Below the pieces are notes generated by a model. That model was not told where the DNA came from, ran no database searches, and saw only the letters and a program-made list of their open reading frames with translations. From NCBI GenBank assembly GCA_963841405.1, contig CAWJCM010000003.1, forward strand, positions 62,001 to 126,000: DNA of 64,000 nt, read 5' to 3'. Source of the DNA: DATBLE01 sp963841405 (GTDB lineage Bacteria > Actinomycetota > Thermoleophilia > Gaiellales > Gaiellaceae). This document shows, in pieces, positions 35,161 through 46,280 of this stretch. The translations under genes and the position numbers were made by a program. The number at the start of each line of letters is the position of its first letter. Within the stretch, counting starts at the first letter, position 1.

Positions 35161-35883
35161 TCACCCCATGATGGACGGAAATGCTTTGGAGCTAATGCTT
35201 GCGAAGTCGTTGCGCGCCATACCCACTGTGTCGCGCACAATTTCCAATGGGTTGTCGATCCCCTCGTCGTCGGCGTACTGGTAGGCGAGCCGTAGGCCCA
35301 GCCACCACCGCGAGTCCCGGTCGGGATCCGGGAAGGCGAAGAACTGGTTCTCGTGTACGGGGCCGACGACACCCATTACGAACGAGATGCGCGGGTCATG
35401 CGCGGAGGCGATTCCTTCGACAGCTGAGTGGAACGACCCAAAATGCTCCGGCACTACCTTGCTTAGCTCGCCATCGTTGTAGAAGCGTGCGCGTATGAGT
35501 TGGGAGACGCGGTCTGGGTCGGAGATTGGGTGGAGCCCGATGAGATCAACACGCGCTCGGGTGGTCTTCTTTGGCTTCAGGACCTTGTACACGTCGCTGA
35601 GCCACGCTTCGCCAAGAGCCGGGGCTTCTGGCGCCCACTTCGGACCCTCGGCGTTAATACCAGCGTTCTTGAGTCCGTAGAGGACGGCGATGCGGCGATC
35701 GCTCTCCTCGAGTGGCGGGCTGAGCGTCACCTGGGCTGGGTTCTCGTTGAAGGCACCAAAGACGGGCCCGTGAGCCCATTGTTCGGCTAGGACGCCTTTG
35801 AGGCTCCAGTAGGTATAGGCCGAGTGGTAGGCGACTGAGACTTCCAGCCTTTCAATTCTTAGCTTCTTCTTGTTCCAGGCCAT
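35161..35883 (-). CDS. Hypothetical 240-residue protein, first gene of cargo operon
   Basis: The protein starts MAWNKKKLRIERLEVSVAYH and contains VSQLIRARFYNDGELSKVVP, RISFVMGVVGPVHENQFFAF and DSRWWLGLRLAYQYADDEG. It is soluble with no signal peptide, and the alternation of strands suggests an alpha/beta fold. No catalytic motif or family is recognised. It is followed at four bases by two membrane proteins, so the three products probably act together. The AT-containing stretch around 35880-36000 would serve as divergent promoter with the RHH gene. Confidence 0.72.
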   Translation of the reverse strand: MAWNKKKLRIERLEVSVAYHSAYTYWSLKGVLAEQWAHGPVFGAFNENPAQVTLSPPLEESDRRIAVLYGLKNAGINAEGPKWAPEAPALGEAWLSDVYKVLKPKKTTRARVDLIGLHPISDPDRVSQLIRARFYNDGELSKVVPEHFGSFHSAVEGIASAHDPRISFVMGVVGPVHENQFFAFPDPDRDSRWWLGLRLAYQYADDEGIDNPLEIVRDTVGMARNDFASISSKAFPSIMG

Positions 35884-35969
35884 TCGTCCCGGTCGGCAGT
35901 AAACCACAGGCGCGAAGGCAGTTTGGCGGCCTTCAGCCCCCGAAGGGTTAGGGGAAAGTGGGAAGCGCC

Positions 35970-36006
35970 TTGACGTAATTACGCGGTGCGTGTATGTATA
36001 TACGCA
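35970..36006 (+). promoter_or_regulatory. Promoter with 20-bp operator-like palindrome
   Basis: TTGACG at 35970-35975 and TATGTA at 35993-35998 are separated by 17 bases and form a good sigma-70 promoter. Over the -10 lies TGCGTGTATGTATATACGCA (35987-36006), an inverted repeat with eight of ten pairs matching. The transcript would start about where the ATG at 36006 lies, so the mRNA may be leaderless. Ribbon-helix-helix proteins typically bind such short palindromes and repress their own operon. Confidence 0.65.
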
Positions 36007-36662
36007 TGCCCCGTGTTAGCAGACCCATGAAATTGATCACTCTGCGGATCGATGCGGAGGAGAAGGCACGTCTGGAGCAGCTGGCCGAGGAGCGGAACGT
36101 CACGCTGTCGCGGGCTCTACGGGAGGGCGCGTCGCTATACCTCGGAGAGGTTCGGGAGAAGGTGCACCGAGCACGTGGAGGCGAGGCCACCTTCCTCGGT
36201 GTCCGCCGTGACAACGACGGTCGAAACCTCGATGCGACGACGGAGCCGACGCCAGGGGAACGCCGGAAGGTTGCCGCGTTGCGGAGGTCGTTGTATGAGC
36301 GGGGTCTGGCCAGTGTGCGAGAAGCGTGGGTTGCGAACGGGAGACCCGGGATCGTCTTAGGCGCTCTGGCTCATTGGCTGAGCCTTGTGGGCCAGATCTA
36401 TGGGAGTAATCCCGGCGAGCCTGGGTGGGATGCGTTCCTCCGTGACTATTGCCCGGAGTACCAGGACAGAGACAAGCGCGCAGAGCTACGCCGCACGGTG
36501 CGTGGGGGCCTTCTTCTCGGAACCCGGCTGAACGTCGGCGAGGTAGTCGAGACGCTAGATCGGGGCTTCCTTCGGTTTCTTGATGATGCGGAGCACCAGG
36601 ACCTCGTCCGCCGGGCTGTGCTGCCAGCATGGGCGGTGCTTGAACGGAGCCTCCACGGATGA
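36006..36662 (+). CDS. Ribbon-helix-helix regulator with C-terminal domain
   Basis: The N-terminal 45 residues are an RHH DNA-binding domain (KLITLRIDAEEKARLEQLAE, VTLSRALREGASLYL). The remaining 170 residues are helical with no known motif (ALRRSLYERGLASVREAWVA, NVGEVVETLDRGFLRFLDD). An in-frame ATG at 35994 lies inside the promoter -10, so ATG 36006 or 36027 (MKLITLR) is more credible. Its stop overlaps the integrase ATG (ATGA), making a regulator-integrase operon controlled by the palindrome at the promoter. Confidence 0.78.
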   Translation: MPRVSRPMKLITLRIDAEEKARLEQLAEERNVTLSRALREGASLYLGEVREKVHRARGGEATFLGVRRDNDGRNLDATTEPTPGERRKVAALRRSLYERGLASVREAWVANGRPGIVLGALAHWLSLVGQIYGSNPGEPGWDAFLRDYCPEYQDRDKRAELRRTVRGGLLLGTRLNVGEVVETLDRGFLRFLDDAEHQDLVRRAVLPAWAVLERSLHG

Positions 36663-37684
36663 GGCTCGGTCGCGCTGTCGATGACTTCCTCGCCTGGCGT
36701 CAGGTGGAGCGCGACGCAACGCCCCGATCGGTGGCTTCGTATTGGGCGATTCTCCGCAAGCTCGTCGATGCATTTCCCGAAGATCAAGTGAACGATCTGA
36801 CCACCGACGACCTCCGCGGTTTCCTACGTACTTGGCGCGAACGAAGCGCTGCCACACGGTCGAATGTGATTTCGGTGATCCACTCATTTTTTGCGTGGGC
36901 GGAGGAGGTTGACCTAGTCGAAGTCGATCCCAGCAGGAAGATCCGGCGGCCGCCGAAACGGCGGCCGGCGATCCATCGTCCGACGCTCTCTGATCTCGAA
37001 AGACTACGAACAGCGGCCACTCTCCATGAGCGGCCGGCGCTTCTTCTCATGGAGGGCGCGGGTCTGCGGAACAGCGAGGTACGTGGATGCCGGTGGAAAG
37101 ACGTTGATCTCGTTAACGGACGGGTTCACGTGTTCCGCAAGGGTGGCCAGTGGCAGTGGGTTCCGCTTGCCCCGGACGTATTGGCGGAACTGCGGAACTG
37201 CTTCCGTCTGATTGGGCCGGAGCTGACCCACTACGTCTTCACAGTCGAAGTCGAGCAGTGGAACTCCTCAACCGATCGTCGGCGTCGGCGGCTCGACGCA
37301 ACCAAGTCAAGGTCGTCTCAGGCGCTCGGTCGAATGGTAAAGCGAGTCTGCAAGCGGGCCGGCATTCGTGAGTACTCACCCCACTCCCTCCGGCATGGGT
37401 TCGGCAATCGATTTCTGAGGGAGAGCGGGAAGGATCTCGCGACCCTGCAGGCGCTCTACGGCCATTCCCGTCCAGACACAACCCAGGGGTATACGGATCA
37501 GCTGAGCCTTGACGAGCAGGCCGATGCACTGAGGAGAGCCGTAGAGCAAAGAGGCGCACAAGCGTCGTCTGATCTGACGACGCCTGGCGATCAACCCTCA
37601 AGTACCCTCGAAACCGAGGAGTGGAGGCGGCGGGAATCGAACCCGCGTCCGCAGCCGCACCGGTCCGAGCCTCTACAGGTGTAG
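36659..37684 (+). CDS. Tyrosine recombinase (integrase) reading into ssrA
   Basis: This 341-residue integrase has an N-terminal SAM-like core-binding domain (TPRSVASYWAILRKLVDAF) and a catalytic domain with Arg137 (GAGLRNSEVRG), Lys161, His242-x-x-Arg245 (SPHSLRHGFGN), His269 (ALYGHSRPDTT) and nucleophile Tyr278 (QGYTD). It begins four bases inside the regulator's stop. The last 16 codons (SNPRPQPHRSEPLQV and stop) are antisense ssrA sequence, past the attachment core. In the excised circle this tail would be exchanged for a 49-residue acidic tail. Confidence 0.93.
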   Translation: MRLGRAVDDFLAWRQVERDATPRSVASYWAILRKLVDAFPEDQVNDLTTDDLRGFLRTWRERSAATRSNVISVIHSFFAWAEEVDLVEVDPSRKIRRPPKRRPAIHRPTLSDLERLRTAATLHERPALLLMEGAGLRNSEVRGCRWKDVDLVNGRVHVFRKGGQWQWVPLAPDVLAELRNCFRLIGPELTHYVFTVEVEQWNSSTDRRRRRLDATKSRSSQALGRMVKRVCKRAGIREYSPHSLRHGFGNRFLRESGKDLATLQALYGHSRPDTTQGYTDQLSLDEQADALRRAVEQRGAQASSDLTTPGDQPSSTLETEEWRRRESNPRPQPHRSEPLQV

Positions 37685-37979
37685 CTCACCGTTTGCTCTC
37701 GCCCCGCCGGCCGGTGGTGAGCGACCTACCGCCGGGGCCAGCCATCCTGTGGTCTCACCCCTCCGCCGATTGGCTCTGCGTCGGGGCCAGCCCGTTTATG
37801 ACGCCGCTACCCGAACCACGGGCCGAGTCCGGAGCGACGCGTCACCTAATTACTTAGGCGGCGAGTGCGAGATCGTTATCCGCACTTACGTTGGTTCCCG
37901 GTTGTTTTACGAGGCCGACCGGGGACCTCGACCTGCAGCTCAGCCGGAGAACCGACCACGTCGAGACCTGGTCGCCCCC
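37622..37979 (-). ncRNA. ssrA: Transfer-messenger RNA
   Basis: The tmRNA rescues stalled ribosomes. Its 5' end GGGGGCG (37979 downwards) pairs with CGCCTCC at the 3' end, with one G-T pair. The T arm GCGGG-TTCGATT-CCCGC precedes the 3' acceptor strand and discriminator A. CCA is not encoded. The tag frame reads ...VSADNDLALAA and a TAA, ending in the canonical LAA degradation signal; the resume codon is probably in the GTN just before VSADND. The length of about 358 nt fits actinobacterial tmRNAs. Its partner smpB lies 1.2 kb away on the same strand. Confidence 0.93.
37636..37649 (+). other. Right attachment core within ssrA
   Basis: ATCGAACCCGCGTC is the complement of the tmRNA T loop and stem. 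The element restores the last bases of ssrA (37622-37635), the usual arrangement for integrases that use tmRNA or tRNA 3' ends. Confidence 0.65.
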
Positions 37980-38078
37980 GTATGTCTTCCGGAACAGTGT
38001 AGCCGCGGCAGCTTCAATCCGACCGGCCGCATCCGTGCGAACACCTCCCAGAGAGCACACCGAGACGGGAGGAACGTC

Positions 38079-38525
38079 GTGAAGAAGCTCGCATTGCTCG
38101 TCGCCGCAACAGCGACGGTCGCACTGATTGTCGTCGCCTTCGCCGGCGCAGCGGAGACCTACACGGTCAGGGCGACGCTGAAGAACAACATCGAGGTCCC
38201 GAAGCCGAAGAGCGCACGGCTCGCGAAGGGCGCGTTCAGCGCGAAATACGTCGAGAATAAGACTGGCGCGACGCTCACCTGGAAGCTGACGTACTCGCGC
38301 CTCACGGGCAACGCGCTGGCCGCCCACATCCACATGGGCAAGCCGGGCGTCGCCGGCCCGGTGGTCGTCCCGCTCTGCGGCCCTTGCAAGAACGGCCAGA
38401 CGGGCAAGGTCCACATCTCGAAGGCCGTGGTCTCTGCCCTCGAGGGCGGTAAGGCCTACATCAACGTGCACACGAAGAAGAACGCCGCGGGCGAGATCCG
38501 CGGCCAGGCCAAGGTCGCCGAGTAG
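38079..38525 (+). CDS. Secreted CHRD-domain protein
   Basis: This 148-residue protein has a signal peptide (KKLALLVAATATVALIVVAF) and a CHRD domain: LAAHIHMGKPGVAGPVVVPL and KAYINVHTKKNAAGEIRGQ are the two most typical segments. The function of bacterial CHRD proteins is undefined. GTG 38079 is preceded by GGGAGG. It lies downstream of and opposite to ssrA. Confidence 0.88.
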   Translation: MKKLALLVAATATVALIVVAFAGAAETYTVRATLKNNIEVPKPKSARLAKGAFSAKYVENKTGATLTWKLTYSRLTGNALAAHIHMGKPGVAGPVVVPLCGPCKNGQTGKVHISKAVVSALEGGKAYINVHTKKNAAGEIRGQAKVAE

Positions 38526-38583
38526 CGACCGAGGAAGGCCGGGCGGGCCCGCGGCGGCCCGCCCGGCTCCCCTGCACCCAGCG

Positions 38584-39057
38584 TCAGCTGGTGCTGCTCA
38601 TCGCGGCCATCGCGTCCTTTGCGCGCTCGGCCATCTCCTCGGGCGGGACGTCCTCGACGTGGGTCGCGATCGACCACGAGTGGCCGAACGGATCCGTGAG
38701 CGAGCCGAAACGATCGCCCCAGAACTGGTCGGCGACCTCCATCGTGACGGTCGCTCCCGCGTCGATCGCCCGCTGCGCAACCGTGTCGACGTCCTCGACG
38801 TAGAGGAAGATGCCCGCGGTCGTGCCGCCCAGCTCGGTCGGCGACTTCGTCGTCGACTGCGGGACCGAGTCGGACAACATCACCATCGAATCGCCGATCT
38901 CGATCTCGGCGTGTCCGATCTTGCCGCCGGGCGCCTCCATTCGCATGCGCTCCTCGGCGCCGAAGGCGTTCTTGTAGAACTCGATTGCGGCAGCCGCGTC
39001 GTCGAACACGAGGTACGGCGTGGCGGTGCGATACCCCTCCGGAATGGGCTTCGGCAT
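38584..39057 (-). CDS. VOC-family protein (PhnB/YdcJ-like)
   Basis: This 157-residue protein begins with a PhnB-like extension (PEGYRTATPYLVFDDAAAAI), contains KIGHAEIEIGDSMVMLSD and ends with FGSLTDPFGHSWSIATH. Such proteins fold as VOC dimers and often have no demonstrated activity. Its stop is close to the convergent CHRD gene, and the start ATG 39057 has GAAGGAGGG upstream. Confidence 0.88.
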   Translation of the reverse strand: MPKPIPEGYRTATPYLVFDDAAAAIEFYKNAFGAEERMRMEAPGGKIGHAEIEIGDSMVMLSDSVPQSTTKSPTELGGTTAGIFLYVEDVDTVAQRAIDAGATVTMEVADQFWGDRFGSLTDPFGHSWSIATHVEDVPPEEMAERAKDAMAAMSSTS

Positions 39058-39169
39058 TGATCCCTCCTTCGGTCGTGCGGCAGAAGCGCCGCTGAGGCTC
39101 CCGTGCCCCTTTTCCGCCCGGCGAAACCTCGTCTCCGGATGCTCACCAGATCGTCGGCGAACGGCCGTT

Positions 39170-39625
39170 CTACCGGCGCGACTTGAGCGCCCGCTGCATC
39201 GCGCGGTCGGCCTCCCGCTTGGCGATGTCGCGACGCTTGTCGATCGTCTGCTTGCCGCGCGCGAGGGCAATCTCGACCTTCGCGCGCCCGTCCTTCCAGT
39301 ACATGCGGGTCGGCACCAGGGTGAGGCCCTTCTCGCGCACCTTGCCGTACAGCGAGGCGATCTCTCCGCGGTGCAGGAGGAGCTTGCGGTCGCGCGTGGG
39401 GACGTGGTTGGCGATGTTGCCCTGGTCGTAGGTGGAGATCTCGGCGCCGACGAGCCAGACCTCGCCGTCGCGGACGTCCGCGAACGCCTGCGTAAGCGAG
39501 GCGCGGCCGTCGCGCAGCGACTTCACCTCGGTTCCGGTCAGGACGAGGCCCGCCTCGAAACGGTCGAGGAGCTCGTAGTCGTGGCGCGCGCGGCGGTTGT
39601 CCGCGATCAGCTTCTCTCCGGCCAT
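39170..39625 (-). CDS. smpB: SsrA-binding protein SmpB
   Basis: This 151-residue RNA-binding protein is required for trans-translation. Characteristic segments are DNRRARHDYELLDRFEAGLV, LTGTEVKSLRDGRASLTQAF, HVPTRDRKLLLH and the basic C-terminal tail KREADRAMQRALKSRR that enters the mRNA channel. It is located near ssrA, an arrangement that occurs in several lineages. In many actinobacteria smpB follows ftsX; here it is separated from ftsEX by about 9 kb. Confidence 0.97.
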   Translation of the reverse strand: MAGEKLIADNRRARHDYELLDRFEAGLVLTGTEVKSLRDGRASLTQAFADVRDGEVWLVGAEISTYDQGNIANHVPTRDRKLLLHRGEIASLYGKVREKGLTLVPTRMYWKDGRAKVEIALARGKQTIDKRRDIAKREADRAMQRALKSRR

Positions 39626-39807
39626 GCCGCGACAAGTCTAGGCGCGGGTCAACCGCAGCAGCCCGAAGCCGAGCATGAGGAACGGCGCTGAGCTGAGCGC
39701 GTATGCGATTGCGACGGGCATCGCTGCACGATCGGTGCCTCGAACAACGGTGTCGCTACGGCCGGCAGGCGTTCCGCGTGCGGCTGGCCGTACCCCGACG
39801 TCACCAT

Positions 39808-41436
39808 CTAGACCGGCGGCCCGGTGGAGCCGACCGGGACGGTCGGGATCCGCCTCGCTCCGAACAGCGCGATCACCGTGATCAGAGCGAGGATCGCCAG
39901 GGCGGCCTGTAGACCGTCGATACGGGCTCTCTGGTACCCGGCGAGCGCGTCGTCCGCCGCCCGGCTGCTGACGTGGGCGTCGGCGAGCGCTTTCTCGAGA
40001 TCTTCGTCCGAGATGAACGGCACCCCGCTCGCCAGCTCCGTGCTCGCCTTCGACTTCACCGGCGTAGGGATTGCGTCGCTCGACTGGATGTTCGCGATGA
40101 ACGCGGCGGTCAACGCGGCGATCATCACCGAGCCGGCGAGCGCCGTCCCCAGCGACGCACCGAGGTTCGTCATCGTGTTCTGGAGCCCGCCCACCTCCGG
40201 GCTCTCGTCGTCGGGGACAGCGGAAACCGTGATCGCGCCGAGCTGCGATGCGAGTGCGCCGATGCCGAGGCCGATCAGGAGCATCGGGACGAAGACCACC
40301 TCGGCCCCGGAGTTCGCGTCGAGCCCTCCGAGCAGGATCAGCCCGCCGGCGAGGAGCGAGAGCAGGCCCGAGCGCACGATGCGGCGCGGCGAGACCCTTG
40401 GCCAGATCTTGGGGACACCGATCGCCGCGGCAAGCAGGGTGACCGACAGCGGCAGCAGCTTGACTCCGGTCTCCAGCGCCGAGAGGCCGAGGCAGATCGA
40501 GAGGTAGAGGGGGACGACGAAGAAGACCCCCGCCTGGATCATGAACTGCGAGAAGAACATGACGAGCCCGCCGACCAGTTGGTTGTTGCGGAGCATGTCG
40601 GGGCGGATGAGAGGCTCCTTGCCACGATCGGCCTGGCGGTGCAGCCACGCGAAGAAGAGCCAGATCACGAACAACCCGGCGATCATCAGCCAGATGCTCG
40701 GAGACAGCCCCGCCCAGGACGGGCCGCCGGGCTTCGACCGGATCCAGCCCCATGTGCCGGTCTTGAGCACGCCGAAGACGAACAACCCGAGCCCGGCCGC
40801 CGACAGCACGGCCCCGACCACGTCCAACTGCGGCCGCTTCTCGACCGGGGCGTCCGCAATCTTCCGGGTGAACAGGAGGATGATCGCCACGATCACGACC
40901 TCCCCCGCGAACACCCATCGCCAGGAGAAATACGTCGTGCAGAAGCCGCCGATCAGCGGTCCGACGGCGACGGCGATCGCGCCTGCCGCGGCGACGAGCC
41001 CGTAGGCGGCAGGCCGTCTCGCAGCGGTGAAGTTCCCGGCGACGAGCGCGACGATCGCAGGCAGGATCAGGCAGGCGCCGACGCCCTCGAGGAACGACCA
41101 GCCGAACAGGAGCACCGGGTAGTTCGGCGCGATCGAGGTCGTGAAGGAGCCGCACCCATAGATCACGCAGCCGATCGCGAACGCCCGTTTCCGCCCGATC
41201 ATCGCGCCGACCTTCGCACCGGTGATCATCAGCGCGGCCATCACGAGGGTGTAGAGGGTGATCGCCGTCTGGATGCCGGTCACGGTCGTGCCGACGTCCT
41301 TCGCCACCTCTTCGATCGAGACGTTCATCACCGAGCTGTCGAGCGTCATCAGGAACTGACCGGCCGCGAGCGTGAACAGGACGAGCTGTGAGCCCGATGC
41401 GGCCTTGCTTGCCGGCACGGCGTTCGCGGTCGCCAT
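39808..41436 (-). CDS. MFS drug-efflux transporter, DHA2 (14-helix) family
   Basis: This 542-residue integral membrane antiporter has conserved motifs in helix 1 (LMTLDSSVMNVSI), the loop after helix 2 (GAKVGAMIGRKRAFAIG, motif A) and helix 5 (AGAIAVAVGPLIGGF, motif C). The length and two extra central helices place it in the EmrB/QacA DHA2 group, which exports drugs or cationic compounds using the proton gradient. ATG 41436 opens the protein before the first helix. No adjacent TetR regulator is present. Confidence 0.92.
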   Translation of the reverse strand: MATANAVPASKAASGSQLVLFTLAAGQFLMTLDSSVMNVSIEEVAKDVGTTVTGIQTAITLYTLVMAALMITGAKVGAMIGRKRAFAIGCVIYGCGSFTTSIAPNYPVLLFGWSFLEGVGACLILPAIVALVAGNFTAARRPAAYGLVAAAGAIAVAVGPLIGGFCTTYFSWRWVFAGEVVIVAIILLFTRKIADAPVEKRPQLDVVGAVLSAAGLGLFVFGVLKTGTWGWIRSKPGGPSWAGLSPSIWLMIAGLFVIWLFFAWLHRQADRGKEPLIRPDMLRNNQLVGGLVMFFSQFMIQAGVFFVVPLYLSICLGLSALETGVKLLPLSVTLLAAAIGVPKIWPRVSPRRIVRSGLLSLLAGGLILLGGLDANSGAEVVFVPMLLIGLGIGALASQLGAITVSAVPDDESPEVGGLQNTMTNLGASLGTALAGSVMIAALTAAFIANIQSSDAIPTPVKSKASTELASGVPFISDEDLEKALADAHVSSRAADDALAGYQRARIDGLQAALAILALITVIALFGARRIPTVPVGSTGPPV

Positions 41437-41604
41437 CCTGGCGACGACCCTAACGGTCGGTGTGACCGAGCACCGGCCGGGATCGTTCCACCTTCCCCTC
41501 CCGGCGGCGGATCCCCTCGACCACTGCGCGTGACCGTACTTGTCCGAAGACGGATGGGCGTCGGCACTGATGCACCGGCGACACACCTATCGCAAAGTGG
41601 CGCT

Positions 41605-45098
<3,494 letters not shown>

Positions 45099-45102
<4 letters not shown>

Positions 45103-46106
45103 CCGCCGCCCTCCAGACCGGCTATCTGGGCCTCGAGCTGGGAAGCCCGATCGTGCCCTCTGCCTCCCCGCTCGGCGCCGACCTGGACACGTTGCGCCGC
45201 CTCGAAGAGGCGGGGGCGGGAGCCGTCGTGCTGCCGTCGCTGTTCGAGGAGCAGATCGAGCACGAGGAGCTCGCCGTCCACTGGGCCCTCGACGTCGGTC
45301 GCTCGAGCTCACCGGAGGCGCTCGACTACTTTCCGGAGCTCGACGACTACAACACCGGTCCCGGCAAGTACGTCGAGCACATGGCCGCCGCCAAGGACGC
45401 ACTCGACATCCCGGTGATCGCCAGCCTGAACGGGAGCTCCCGAGGGGGCTGGACACAGTACGCGAGGCTGATCGAGGAGGCCGGAGCCGACGCCCTCGAG
45501 CTGAACGTGTACGCCGTCGAGGCCGACACCGGGACAACCGCCGATCAGGCCGAGATGAGGATTCTCGAAGTCGTCCGCACCGTCCGGTCGGAGGTGCAGA
45601 TCCCGATCGCAGTCAAGATCGGCCCGTTTTTCACTGCGCTCGCCCACACCGCGGCACGGCTTGCCGTCTCGGGCGCGAACGGCCTCGTCCTCTTCAACCG
45701 CTTCCTCCAGCCCGACATCGACCTGGAAACGATGGCGGTCGTCGACCGGATGGCACTCTCGACGCGCGAAGAGCTACGGCTGCCGCTCCGTTGGGTCGCG
45801 ATCCTGCACGGCCGTGTTCCGCTCTCGCTGGCACTCACGACCGGCGTCCACGAGCCCGAGGACGTGATCAAGGCGCTGCTTGCCGGCGCCGACGTGGCGA
45901 TGTCCGCCTCGGCCCTGATCCGGCACGGACCGCAGCGGCTGACCGAACTGCTTCAGGGCGTCAAGCATTGGCTGGAGGAGAACGAGTTCGAATCGATCCA
46001 ACAGCTGAAGGGATCGATGAGCCAGCAGTCCTGCCCGGACCCCGCGGCCTTCGAGCGGGCGCACTACATGAGGATGATCTCGACCTTCAACGCCGGAGGA
46101 CCGTAG
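45099..46106 (+). CDS. Dihydroorotate-dehydrogenase-like flavoprotein
   Basis: The 335-residue TIM-barrel protein resembles class 1 dihydroorotate dehydrogenases: LGLELGSPIVPSASPLG, IPVIASLNGSSRGGWTQYAR, ADALELNVYAVEADTG, and IAVKIGPFFTALAHTA with the conserved Lys. FMN-binding glycines follow in the C-terminus. Paralogues coupled to nifJ are widespread and probably do not act in pyrimidine synthesis; an electron-transfer role with the oxidoreductase is an inference. The start GTG overlaps the nifJ stop. Confidence 0.9.
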
Positions 46107-46280
46107 GTTCTCGGTTCTCTCGCGCCTCAGCGCTCCATGCAGGGGCCGGAGCTTTGGAATGAGGCCCTCCGCTGGGAGGCCTGCCGGTCGGGGCAGCCGC
46201 AACTCGCCGAGGTCGACTACTCCTGGTGAACCGAGGATCGGGCTTTCGCCGTTTCGCGCCCCCCAGTCACCGGCCGCCGC

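Larger units (their letters stand above)
32510..37649 (+). mobile_element. Integrative element in ssrA with HUH Rep and tyrosine integrase (about 5.1 kb)
   Basis: The element is bounded by a 14-base direct repeat (ATCGAACCCGCGTC) at 32510 and 37636, the latter inside the T arm of ssrA. Content in order: orphan integrase tail, rep (HUH), a 61-base extended hairpin, a hypothetical gene that looks AT-richer than the rest, a three-gene minus-strand cargo operon, an RHH regulator, and a tyrosine integrase running into ssrA. Integration in tmRNA 3' ends is common for tyrosine integrases. Rep plus Int without transfer genes suggests a small AICE-like or phage-satellite-like element. Left boundary confidence is moderate. 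Confidence 0.72.

Noticed and set aside
32510..37649. Prophage
   Set aside because: No capsid, portal, terminase or tail genes; only Rep, Int, a regulator and unknown cargo.
39638..39720. Short minus-strand frame ending AYALSSAPFLMLGFGLLRL
   Set aside because: It looks like one membrane helix, but it is only about 27 codons, has no ribosome-binding site and no family; possibly a gene remnant between smpB and the MFS gene.
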